Assembly: GCA_003162655.1 (NCBI GenBank)
Contig: PMMY01000170.1
Coordinates: 2,704-9,559, forward strand
Source of the DNA: Methanobacterium sp.
GTDB lineage: Archaea > Methanobacteriota > Methanobacteria > Methanobacteriales > Methanobacteriaceae
DNA: 6,856 bases
Reading direction: 5' to 3'
How positions within the stretch are numbered: the stretch's first letter is position 1; each line of letters begins with the position of its first letter. Under the pieces are notes generated by a model. It saw nothing but the letters and a program-made list of their open reading frames with translations, did not search any database and was not told where the DNA came from. A program made the position numbers and the translations under genes. Positions 1-6,856 of this stretch are shown here, in pieces.

Positions 1-232
1 GTTAGCATGTAGAAAAGGTGTTTTAAAAATGAGCAGTTCCCTGAACGAAAGAGGATATCACTACGTAGAATACACTGGAAAGGGATGTACTGGCTGTGGG
101 GACTGTTATTATACTTGCCCGGAACCACTTGCAATTGAAGTTCATATACCCAAAAAATCTAAGGATAAAAAAAAGAAAGAGGAGGAGATTGAATGGCAAC
201 GCAACTCATTAAAGGAAACACAGCCGTTATAA
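1..232 (+). CDS. vorC: 2-ketoisovalerate:ferredoxin oxidoreductase, ferredoxin-like subunit VorC (5' partial)
   Basis: This is the small iron-sulfur subunit that carries electrons between the VOR catalytic core and soluble ferredoxin. The reading frame is open from the left edge (first full codon at position 2, reading LACRKGVLK before the ATG at 29). The Cys at 8-10 fits the last ligand of a first [4Fe-4S] cluster, and [19 protein letters not shown] is the usual linker between the two clusters of this family, so I read the Met at 29 as internal. A weak AAGGTG at 15-20 leaves a start at 29 as a less likely alternative. The second cluster is complete: [14 protein letters not shown], coding positions 86-127. 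The tail is Lys/Glu-rich ([12 protein letters not shown]), and the stop at 230-232 lies 40 nt inside vorB. An A8 run (167-174) sits in this tail. Cluster and context are clear; the true start lies outside the window. Confidence 0.85.
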   Translation, partial: LACRKGVLKMSSSLNERGYHYVEYTGKGCTGCGDCYYTCPEPLAIEVHIPKKSKDKKKKEEEIEWQRNSLKETQPL

Positions 233-1251
233 TAGGGGCAATGTACGCAGGATGCGACTGTTATTTTGGATACCCGATAACACCCGCCACAGAAATCCTC
301 CACGAAGCATCCAAATATTTTCCAATGACCGGAAGAAAGTTTGTACAAGCAGAATCAGAAGAAGCGGCCATAAACATGGTTTATGGTGCATCGGCAGCAG
401 GTCATAGGGTTATGACCGCATCATCAGGGCCTGGTATAAGTCTCAAACAGGAGGGAATTTCTTTCCTTGCTGGAGCTGAATTACCATGTGTTATAGTAGA
501 TATAATGAGAGCAGGACCTGGATTAGGAAATATTGGACCTGAACAAGCAGATTATACCCAGCTAGTGAAGGGTGGGGGACATGGAAACTACAGGAACATA
601 GTTTTGGCCCCTAATTCAGTTCAAGAAATGTGTGATTTAACCATGAAAGCATTTGAACTTGCAGAAAACTACAGAAATCCAGTTGTGATCTTGGCAGATG
701 GAGTTCTAGGACAGATGGTTGAACCTTTACAATTTCCAGAAGAAGCTGTAAAACCATCTATTGATACATCATGGGCAGTTTGTGGAAACAGCGAAACCAA
801 GAACAATCTTGTAACATCCATATTTTTAGATTTTGACCAGCTAGAAGATTTTAACTATAAACTACAGGATAAATATCAAGAAATAAAGGAAAAAGAAGTT
901 GAATTTGAGGAATATCGGATGGAAGATGCTGAAATAATCCTTGTTTCATATGGAATAAGCAGCAGAATAGCAAGATCAGCAGTTGAAAAGGCAAGAGAGC
1001 ATGGAATAAAGGCTGGACTCTTCAGACCCAAAACATTATTCCCATTCCCGGAAGATGCTCTTAAAAAGATCGCCGAAGATAGGGAATGTAAGTTCATATC
1101 AGTTGAAATGAGCAATGGACAGATGCTCGAAGACATAATTCTTGCTATAGGCTGCATTCGTCCAGTGGAACTGGTAAACAGAATGGGTGGAAACCTTGTA
1201 GATGTGGAAAATATCACACAGAAAATAATAGAAGCTGCTGGGGGTGAATAG
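193..1251 (+). CDS. vorB: 2-ketoisovalerate:ferredoxin oxidoreductase subunit alpha (VorB)
   Basis: This is the alpha subunit of a thiamine-diphosphate-dependent 2-oxoacid:ferredoxin oxidoreductase. With VorA it interconverts 3-methyl-2-oxobutanoate plus CoA with isobutyryl-CoA plus CO2 in the cytoplasm, and likely also handles other branched 2-oxoacids. The 352 residues match the family's usual length. The N-terminal pyrimidine-binding domain shows YPITPATEI (27-35, with the conserved Thr30), [11 protein letters not shown] (52-62) and TASSGPG (75-81). A C-terminal transketolase-C-like domain begins near residue 240 ([12 protein letters not shown]) and contains RPKTLFPFP. The start is ATG, with GGAGGAG at 181-187 five bases upstream, inside vorC. 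Its stop TAG touches the vorA ATG, so the genes are probably translationally coupled. Substrate assignment rests on the vorCBA gene order and on sequence recognition; pyruvate or other branched-chain 2-oxoacids cannot be excluded from the sequence. Confidence 0.92.
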   Translation: MATQLIKGNTAVIIGAMYAGCDCYFGYPITPATEILHEASKYFPMTGRKFVQAESEEAAINMVYGASAAGHRVMTASSGPGISLKQEGISFLAGAELPCVIVDIMRAGPGLGNIGPEQADYTQLVKGGGHGNYRNIVLAPNSVQEMCDLTMKAFELAENYRNPVVILADGVLGQMVEPLQFPEEAVKPSIDTSWAVCGNSETKNNLVTSIFLDFDQLEDFNYKLQDKYQEIKEKEVEFEEYRMEDAEIILVSYGISSRIARSAVEKAREHGIKAGLFRPKTLFPFPEDALKKIAEDRECKFISVEMSNGQMLEDIILAIGCIRPVELVNRMGGNLVDVENITQKIIEAAGGE

Positions 1252-2712
<1,461 letters not shown>

Positions 2713-2719
2713 TCACCAA

Positions 2720-2754
2720 TTTTTGTTTATTTCTTTTTTTCACTATTTTTTTTT
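2720..2754 (+). terminator. oligo-T terminator after vorA
   Basis: Three T runs follow the vorA stop within about 45 bases: T5 at 2720-2724, T7 at 2734-2740 and T9 at 2746-2754. No stable GC-rich stem precedes them. Archaeal RNA polymerase ends transcription at such U-rich stretches without needing a hairpin, so this is a reasonable end for the vorCBA transcript. Assigned by composition and position only. Confidence 0.6.
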
Positions 2755-2764
2755 ACATATTATG

Positions 2765-2922
2765 AATTAAAGATCATAATTTTTTAAGATACATGATGAT
2801 TTTCTGATCAAATAATTTATTGAAGATTAATTATTACCAAAAAAGTTAATTAACTGTTATTCGATAATTGAAGATAAATTAAGTCTTTAATTTATATTAT
2901 AATATCTTAAATATCTTTAATT
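2765..2922. repeat. spaced AATTRAAGAT repeats in the vorA-korA intergenic region
   Basis: Four copies of an 11-base motif close to AATTRAAGATA lie here: 2765-2775 (+, AATTAAAGATC), 2818-2828 (+, TATTGAAGATT), 2866-2876 (+, AATTGAAGATA) and 2912-2922 (-, AATTAAAGATA). Start-to-start distances are 53, 48 and 46 bases. Copies two and three extend to a 15-base direct repeat (2819-2833 and 2867-2881) with one mismatch. A fifth copy lies at 5627-5637 (-), between korB-like and xth. They sit upstream of the korA-like TATA box, so a regulator-binding role is possible. The region is very AT-rich, so chance similarity is a real alternative. The perfect palindrome GTTAATTAAC also lies here (2845-2854). 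I see no gene in 2713-3006. Confidence 0.4.
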
Positions 2923-2945
2923 GGGGTTTAAAACAAAGTTTAAGT

Positions 2946-2966
2946 AAAACAAACTATAAAATATAT
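2946..2966 (+). promoter_or_regulatory. archaeal BRE/TATA promoter of the korA-like operon
   Basis: CTATAAAATATA (2954-2965) is a good archaeal TATA box, preceded by a purine/A-rich BRE-like stretch (AAAACAAA, 2946-2953). A transcription start about 25 bases downstream of the box centre would fall near 2985, giving a leader of about 20 bases that still includes the ribosome site at 2994-3000. The spacing supports a separate transcript for the second oxidoreductase. The start of transcription itself is inferred. Confidence 0.6.
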
Positions 2967-2993
2967 ATGAAAAAAGAGTTTTTTGATTATTTT

Positions 2994-3000
2994 AAGGAGG
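2994..3000 (+). promoter_or_regulatory. ribosome binding site that fixes the korA-like start
   Basis: AAGGAGG lies six bases upstream of the ATG at 3007. The same frame is open further upstream to a possible TTG at 2983, but that codon precedes this Shine-Dalgarno sequence and has no ribosome site of its own. The true start is therefore 3007. Confidence 0.85.
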
Positions 3001-3006
3001 TTTGAA

Positions 3007-4728
3007 ATGTTAATCGATTCATCAAGAAAGGACGTCAGCATAGTTCTTTGTGGGGAAGCTGGTCAGGGTATTCAAACTGTGGAAACTATACTTGTTAATG
3101 CCATAAAAAAAAGTGGTTACAATGTTTTTTCAACCAAAGAATATATGTCCAGAGTTAGAGGTGGTGAAAACTCCACTGAAATTAGGGTATCATCAAATAG
3201 AGTGTTTTCATACGTTGATAGAATTGACATACTCCTTGCCTTGAGTGAAGGTGCCATCCCGCATCTTGAAAACCGTATAACCTCTAATACCCTTGTGATG
3301 GGTGATGAAAAGCATTTAAAATCTTTTTCTCAAGATAAATATGATCTACTCAATATAAAACTTCTAGAAATGGCTATTGAAATGGGTGGGGCCATATTTT
3401 CAAATGTAATAGCAGCAGGTATTATTGCTTGCATTTTAAACGTTCCTAAATCAGTATTTGAAAGTTGCATTAGTGAAATTTTTTCACGTAAAGGTGAAGA
3501 AATAGTAAGAAAGGATACAAATGCAGGTATGAAAGGTTATGAAATAGGAAAAGAACTGGTTGACTCGGGAAGAATAGACATACAAATTGAAAAAAATTCA
3601 GAAGTTCTTGAAGAGATACTCTTAGATGGAACAGAAGCTGTTGGATTAGGTTGTATTGCTGGAGGCTGTAAATTCATGGCTTCATACCCTATGACACCTT
3701 CAACACCATTGCAAGTTTTTATGGCTGCAAATTCTGAGGAATTTGATATGATATTTGAACAGGCCGAAGATGAGATAGCAGCAATCAACATGGCAATAGG
3801 AGGATTCTACGCCGGGGCACGTTCAATGGTTGCAACTTCAGGTAGTGGATTTGCACTTATGGAAGAAGCTGTAGGTCTTTCAGGTATGATCGAAACACCT
3901 GTAGTAATATACATAGGTCAAAGACCAGGACCTGCAGTTGGACTGCCAACAAGAACTTCACAGGAAGACCTTAATCTAGCGCTCTACTCTGGTCCTGGAG
4001 AGTTTCCTAGGATCATATTCGCACCTGGAAATTTTGAAGATGCATTCCGCCTGTCTCAGAAAGCATTTGATCTAGCAGATCACTACCAAACCCCGGTTTT
4101 CATACTCTCAGATCAGTACTTTGCTGATGTTTTCTATAATCAACCAACCTTTGATCTGGCTGGTCTTAAAGTTGAAGATCATATAGTGGAGACCAATTCC
4201 GACTATAAAAGGTATGAAATAACAGCCGATGGTATATCACCCCGTGGAATACCTGGATTCGGCGATGGACTGGTAGTTGTTGATTCTGATGAACACGATG
4301 AAATGGGACATTTAACTGAAGACCTTGATACTAGGATTGGCATGGTTGATAAACGTCTTAGAAAGTTGAAAGAAATCGAAAAGGAAATTGTACCATCTGA
4401 ACTATTGGGTGGTAAAGAATACAAAACATTGGTAATTGGATGGGGTTCAACCTACGGTGCAATAAAGGAGGCAATGGGCAATCTAAAAAATGATAATATT
4501 AGCTTTTTATATTTTAAACAACTATATCCCCTACACCATTCCACAAAAGAATCTCTGACTCAAGCTGAAAAGACCATAATATTCGAAAACAATGCACAGG
4601 GACAATTTGCAGATTTAATCAAACTTAAAACAGGATTTGAAGTTGATAAAAAAGTATTGAAATATAATGGCATGCCATTTTCAGTTGAAGAAGTTGAAAA
4701 GAGTCTGAAAGAATTTACGGAGGGATAA
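3007..4728 (+). CDS. 2-oxoacid:ferredoxin oxidoreductase, gamma-alpha fusion subunit (KorA-like)
   Basis: This 573-residue subunit belongs to a two-subunit 2-oxoacid:ferredoxin oxidoreductase, the architecture known from Sulfolobus and Halobacterium. The gamma domain comes first (about 1-190), with GEAGQG at 16-21 and RVRGGENS at 49-56. The alpha domain follows, with YPMTPSTP at 227-234 (Ile of the usual YPITP replaced by Met, Thr230 kept), [13 protein letters not shown] at 250-262, TSGSG at 277-281 and [18 protein letters not shown] at 304-321. Arg306 and the TRTSQ segment are typical of the 2-oxoacid:acceptor oxidoreductase alpha family. A C-terminal domain contains [14 protein letters not shown] 3007 is chosen because AAGGAGG sits just upstream. 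The korB-like gene follows two bases after the stop. The substrate is not evident; 2-oxoglutarate is only the family's common annotation. The catalytic core looks intact. Confidence 0.88.
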   Translation: MLIDSSRKDVSIVLCGEAGQGIQTVETILVNAIKKSGYNVFSTKEYMSRVRGGENSTEIRVSSNRVFSYVDRIDILLALSEGAIPHLENRITSNTLVMGDEKHLKSFSQDKYDLLNIKLLEMAIEMGGAIFSNVIAAGIIACILNVPKSVFESCISEIFSRKGEEIVRKDTNAGMKGYEIGKELVDSGRIDIQIEKNSEVLEEILLDGTEAVGLGCIAGGCKFMASYPMTPSTPLQVFMAANSEEFDMIFEQAEDEIAAINMAIGGFYAGARSMVATSGSGFALMEEAVGLSGMIETPVVIYIGQRPGPAVGLPTRTSQEDLNLALYSGPGEFPRIIFAPGNFEDAFRLSQKAFDLADHYQTPVFILSDQYFADVFYNQPTFDLAGLKVEDHIVETNSDYKRYEITADGISPRGIPGFGDGLVVVDSDEHDEMGHLTEDLDTRIGMVDKRLRKLKEIEKEIVPSELLGGKEYKTLVIGWGSTYGAIKEAMGNLKNDNISFLYFKQLYPLHHSTKESLTQAEKTIIFENNAQGQFADLIKLKTGFEVDKKVLKYNGMPFSVEEVEKSLKEFTEG

Positions 4729-4730
4729 AA

Positions 4731-5591
4731 ATGGATCCTAAAGTATTTGATGTTGAAGGAGCAGACATTGCTTGGTGTCCTGGTTGTGGAGATTATTCTA
4801 TACTTAAAACAGTTAAGGAAACATTATCTGAGATGGAAATTAATCCACAGGAACTGGTTTTTGTTTCAGGGATAGGACAAGCGGGTAAATTACCCCACTA
4901 TCTGAAAGCCAATGTTTTTAACGGACTACATGGCAGATCATTACCTGTTTCAACTGCAATAAAGGCAGTGAATCCCGAGCTCATTGTTATCAATGTGAGT
5001 GGTGATGGGTGTACCTATGGTGAGGGAGGAAACCACTTCATACATAACATCCGGAGGAATCCTGATATCACCAATATTGTGCACAACAACATGGTTTACG
5101 GATTGACCAAGGGACAAGCTTCTCCAACAAGTCAGAGGGATTACAGTACACCATTACAGATTAAGGGGGTGGTTTTAGAACCATTCAATCCATTGGCCAT
5201 TGCCATTGCCCTAAATGCATCCTTCGTTGCTAGGGCATTTAGTGGAGATATGAAAGAAACCAAGGAAATCCTAAAGAAAGCTATAAAACATAAAGGATAT
5301 GCTTTAATCGACATATTTCAACCTTGCGTGACTTTCAACAAGGTGAACACCTTTCAATGGTTCAAAAACAATACATTTTACCTTGATGAATCTCATGATC
5401 CTTACAATAGGGATGAAGCATTTAAACGTGCTACAGAATCAGATAAATATCCTTTAGGGATATTTTACATTAACTCAGATAATATAACATTTGAAGAAGG
5501 TTTAGATGTATACAAAACAGATAAATCACCCCTTTACAATAGAGATCTTGACATGGAGAAGTTAAAGAAACTCATAGATTCAAAGAAGTGA
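4731..5591 (+). CDS. 2-oxoacid:ferredoxin oxidoreductase subunit beta (KorB-like)
   Basis: This 286-residue beta subunit binds TPP-Mg and pairs with the gamma-alpha subunit encoded just upstream. CPGCGDY is at 16-22, [10 protein letters not shown] at 64-73, the TPP motif GDGC at 91-94 with [12 protein letters not shown] at 118-129, and QPCVTFNK at 197-204. In the Sulfolobus enzyme the single [4Fe-4S] cluster uses four beta-subunit cysteines. Here Cys16, Cys19 and Cys199 are present, but the third position (usually GIGC) reads GIGQ with Gln50. The usual fourth Asp of GDGD is Cys94. No ferredoxin-type subunit is encoded next to it. The ATG follows the upstream stop by two bases, with GGAGGG at 4719-4724 inside the upstream gene, so translation is probably coupled. 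Family is clear; substrate and cluster state are open. Confidence 0.88.
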   Translation: MDPKVFDVEGADIAWCPGCGDYSILKTVKETLSEMEINPQELVFVSGIGQAGKLPHYLKANVFNGLHGRSLPVSTAIKAVNPELIVINVSGDGCTYGEGGNHFIHNIRRNPDITNIVHNNMVYGLTKGQASPTSQRDYSTPLQIKGVVLEPFNPLAIAIALNASFVARAFSGDMKETKEILKKAIKHKGYALIDIFQPCVTFNKVNTFQWFKNNTFYLDESHDPYNRDEAFKRATESDKYPLGIFYINSDNITFEEGLDVYKTDKSPLYNRDLDMEKLKKLIDSKK

Positions 5592-5597
5592 TTTAGT

Positions 5598-5607
5598 AAA
5601 TATATTT
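5598..5607 (+). promoter_or_regulatory. possible TATA box for xth
   Basis: AAATATATTT, about 60 bases upstream of the TTG start, could serve as a TATA box, placing the transcription start near 5628. There is no convincing T-tract after korB-like, so xth could instead be read through from the korAB-like operon. Weak call because the region is AT-rich throughout. Confidence 0.3.
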
Positions 5608-5620
5608 CATATACTAAGAT

Positions 5621-5637
5621 GATAATTATCTTCAATT
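5621..5637. promoter_or_regulatory. palindrome plus inverted motif copy in the xth leader region
   Basis: GATAATTATC (5621-5630) is a perfect 10-base palindrome. It overlaps TTATCTTCAATT (5626-5637), the exact reverse complement of 2866-2877 in the intergenic region upstream of korA-like. If the TATA box at 5598-5607 is real, this element would sit over the transcription start, a common position for archaeal repressor sites. No regulator can be named from this. Confidence 0.3.
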
Positions 5638-5656
5638 GATAGGTCTTAGCAAATTC

Positions 5657-5664
5657 GAGGGATT
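5657..5664 (+). promoter_or_regulatory. ribosome binding site supporting the TTG start of xth
   Basis: GAGGGATT ends three bases before TTG 5668. The in-frame stop TAG at 5647-5649 excludes any longer reading, and no ATG or GTG lies between, so this site and the conserved N-terminus decide the TTG start. Confidence 0.7.
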
Positions 5665-5667
5665 AAA

Positions 5668-6447
5668 TTGGGTAAAATAAGAATTCTATCTTGGAATGTC
5701 AATGGAATCAGGGCAGTGCATAAAAAAGGGTTTCTTGAATGGTTTAATAAAGAAAAACCAGATATCCTCTGTATTCAAGAAACCAAAGCTACGAGAAAAC
5801 AGTTTCCAAATGATATAAAATCTTTTGATGGTTACAAGCTGTATATTTCCGAGGCTTCAAAGAAAGGTTACAGTGGAACAGCCACTTACACACGCATAGA
5901 ACCCTTGAAAGTTGACTATGGATTTGGGGTTAAAAAATTTGATCTCGAGGGAAGAATTATAATTACAGATTACGGAGAATTCATTTTATTCAACATCTAC
6001 TTTCCCAATGGTAAAATGTCTCCAGAAAGATTACAGTATAAAATGGATTTCTACGATACTTTTCTTGAATATGCTGATAAATTGAAAGACCAGGGGAAGA
6101 ATATAGTAGTATGTGGAGATGTGAATACTGCCCATAAAGAAATAGATCTAGCACATCCCAAGGAAAACTCTAGGATTTCTGGATTTCTGCCTGTGGAAAG
6201 GGAATGGATGGATAAATTTTTCAATCACGGATATATTGATACCTTTAGGGAGTTCAACAAGGAACCTGAACAGTACACATGGTGGAGTTATCGCACCAGG
6301 GCCAGAGAGAGAAACGTAGGTTGGAGATTAGATTACTTCTTTGTGAACAAGGAATTCATGGACAGAATTGAGTCTTCGTATATTCTGTATGATGTGATGG
6401 GCTCAGATCATTGTCCAGTCGGAATTGACATAAGGATCGAGGATTAG
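5668..6447 (+). CDS. xth: ExoIII-family AP endonuclease / probable DNA uridine endonuclease (Mth212-like)
   Basis: This 259-residue enzyme of the exonuclease III family cuts DNA 5' to abasic sites with Mg2+. The product aligns without gaps, as I recall it, to Mth212 of Methanothermobacter, which also nicks DNA directly at deoxyuridine. The catalytic set is intact: Asn10 and Asn12 (SWNVNG), Glu38 (IQETK), Tyr111 and Lys116 (YFPNGK), Asp151 and Asn153 (GDVNTAH), Asp222 (WRLDYFF), Asp247-His248 (GSDHCP). Lys125, Ser171 and Arg209, which I recall as important for uridine action in Mth212, are also present. The start is TTG at 5668, which places SWNVNG at the same residue numbers as in Mth212. It follows korB-like by 76 bases and may have its own promoter. 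Family certain; the uridine activity is inferred. Confidence 0.93.
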   Translation: MGKIRILSWNVNGIRAVHKKGFLEWFNKEKPDILCIQETKATRKQFPNDIKSFDGYKLYISEASKKGYSGTATYTRIEPLKVDYGFGVKKFDLEGRIIITDYGEFILFNIYFPNGKMSPERLQYKMDFYDTFLEYADKLKDQGKNIVVCGDVNTAHKEIDLAHPKENSRISGFLPVEREWMDKFFNHGYIDTFREFNKEPEQYTWWSYRTRARERNVGWRLDYFFVNKEFMDRIESSYILYDVMGSDHCPVGIDIRIED

Positions 6448-6533
6448 AAAGATCATGATTATTTAGCTTTAAGTTGTTATCACCTTCTCTTATTAGCTAA
6501 AAATTTCCTAAATAAATAAATACATCCATTCCA

Positions 6534-6562
6534 TTTTTTGATTTTTAATTTTCAGAGTTTTT
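6534..6562 (+). terminator. T-rich terminator after xth
   Basis: Successive T runs follow the xth gene: T6 at 6534-6539, T5 at 6542-6546, T4 at 6549-6552 and T5 at 6558-6562. This fits a hairpin-independent archaeal terminator. Closer to the stop, TTTAGCT (6462-6468) and AGCTAAA (6495-6501) form a 7-base inverted repeat with a long loop, too weak to count as a stem by itself. I see no gene in 6448-6712. Confidence 0.45.
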
Positions 6563-6577
6563 ATAAAATTTAAATTC

Positions 6578-6593
6578 AAAACTTAAAAGTTTT
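6578..6593. repeat. short inverted repeat upstream of gatD
   Basis: AAAACTT and AAGTTTT form 7-base arms around a two-base centre. The centre is too short for a stable RNA hairpin, so a two-fold protein site is a possibility, but AT-rich sequence produces such repeats easily. It lies about 70 bases upstream of the gatD TATA box. Confidence 0.3.
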
Positions 6594-6653
6594 AATGAGA
6601 TGTAATACTAAGATAAATCACCTAATTATTATGCATCTTTTTTGTATAATCGT

Positions 6654-6673
6654 CGAAAGTTAATTTATAAAAA
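6654..6673 (+). promoter_or_regulatory. archaeal BRE/TATA promoter of gatD
   Basis: TTTATAAAAA (6664-6673) is a good TATA box with CGAAAGTTAA just upstream as a BRE-like element. Transcription would start near 6693, leaving a leader of about 20 bases that includes AGAGGGA (6701-6707), five bases before the ATG. Spacing closely resembles that at the korA-like promoter. Confidence 0.6.
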
Positions 6674-6712
6674 AAAATTAGAATTGATTCATCAACATTA
6701 AGAGGGAATAAT

Positions 6713-6856
6713 ATGGGTTATAAAGGATCTTCAAAAAAATTTTTAGATTCATTAGGCATATCAATTGGAGACATCATCAAAATAACAAAAAACGGGATAT
6801 CTTATAAGGGAATTCTGCTTGATAGGGCTGAAGATCCCGATGATAAACACCTAGTT
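6713..6856 (+). CDS. gatD: glutamyl-tRNA(Gln) amidotransferase subunit D (3' truncated by window)
   Basis: Only the first 48 codons are in the window; the frame is open to the right edge. The protein begins MGYKGSSKKFLDSLGI, then SIGDIIKITKNG and SYKGILLDRAEDPDDKHLV. This is the N-terminal beta-barrel region of archaeal GatD (family pattern: VGD, Y-G, then a DR/PR-x-E/D-x-x-DD-x-H motif). GatD is the asparaginase-like subunit that releases ammonia from glutamine, and with GatE it converts Glu-tRNA(Gln) to Gln-tRNA(Gln) in archaea. ATG 6713 is preceded by AGAGGGA at a good distance and by a TATA promoter, so it seems to be transcribed on its own from xth. The asparaginase catalytic residues lie beyond the window. 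The identification rests on a short N-terminal match. Confidence 0.82.
   Translation, partial: MGYKGSSKKFLDSLGISIGDIIKITKNGISYKGILLDRAEDPDDKHLV

Noticed and set aside
2793..2807. Possible C/D-box sRNA: ATGATGA followed by CTGA
   Set aside because: The CTGA follows the C-box-like sequence by only four bases, leaving no room for a guide, and no paired C'/D boxes or terminal stem were found.
2713..3006. CRISPR array or mobile-element ends
   Set aside because: The repeats are only 11-15 bases, imperfect and partly inverted, with no leader, constant long repeat, transposase or target duplication.
3537..3791. Minus-strand open frame inside the korA-like gene (also 4203-4424)
   Set aside because: Antisense to conserved oxidoreductase sequence with no independent coding signal.
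5621..5630. GATAATTATC as an iron-regulator (Fur-like) box
   Set aside because: It resembles only one GATAAT pair, lacks the third unit, and nothing in the neighbouring genes points to metal regulation.
6448..6712. Small gene or structured RNA between xth and gatD
   Set aside because: The stretch is very AT-rich, with no GC-rich stems, no credible ribosome site other than that of gatD, and no recognisable short protein.

Overview
The window looks like chromosomal DNA from a mesophilic, AT-rich methanogenic archaeon of the order Methanobacteriales (Methanobacterium-like). The reasons are archaeal-type signals (strong GGAGG-type ribosome sites, TATA/BRE promoters, oligo-T terminators), a vorCBA arrangement, an ExoIII protein that matches my memory of Methanothermobacter Mth212 residue for residue at its key positions, and the start of gatD, an archaeal amidotransferase gene. 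The placement rests on protein recognition, not on a database search. All genes are on the + strand.

Layout. Positions 1-2712 carry the end of vorC (2[4Fe-4S] ferredoxin subunit, cut by the window edge), vorB (alpha) and vorA (beta-gamma fusion). They are tightly packed and overlapping, and encode a CoA-acylating 2-ketoisovalerate:ferredoxin oxidoreductase (VOR). Positions 2713-3006 are an AT-rich intergenic stretch. It holds oligo-T terminators, a family of short AATTRAAGAT repeats, and a clear TATA box and ribosome site for the next operon. Positions 3007-5591 carry a second 2-oxoacid oxidoreductase of different build: a gamma-alpha fusion (korA-like) and a beta subunit (korB-like), with no ferredoxin subunit beside them. 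Positions 5668-6447 encode an ExoIII/AP endonuclease that starts at TTG. Positions 6448-6712 are intergenic, with T-tracts, a small inverted repeat and a gatD promoter. Positions 6713-6856 are the first 48 codons of gatD.

How they work together. Both oxidoreductases use thiamine diphosphate and CoA and transfer electrons to or from ferredoxin. In methanogens such enzymes usually run in the biosynthetic direction, reductively carboxylating acyl-CoA to 2-oxoacids. The two neighbours join the gamma domain to opposite partners: to beta in VorA and to alpha in the KorA-like protein. The second enzyme's beta subunit has Gln50 where a third iron-sulfur cysteine is expected, while VorA keeps all four cysteines. 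Its substrate cannot be read from the sequence. xth and gatD belong to DNA repair and Gln-tRNA(Gln) formation and are not obviously linked to the metabolic genes.

I found no CRISPR array, insertion sequence, tRNA, rRNA or phage gene, and no clear sign of an undescribed defence or mobile system. The points most worth checking are the altered cluster ligand in the KorB-like protein, the orphan status of that enzyme, and the repeat family around its operon.
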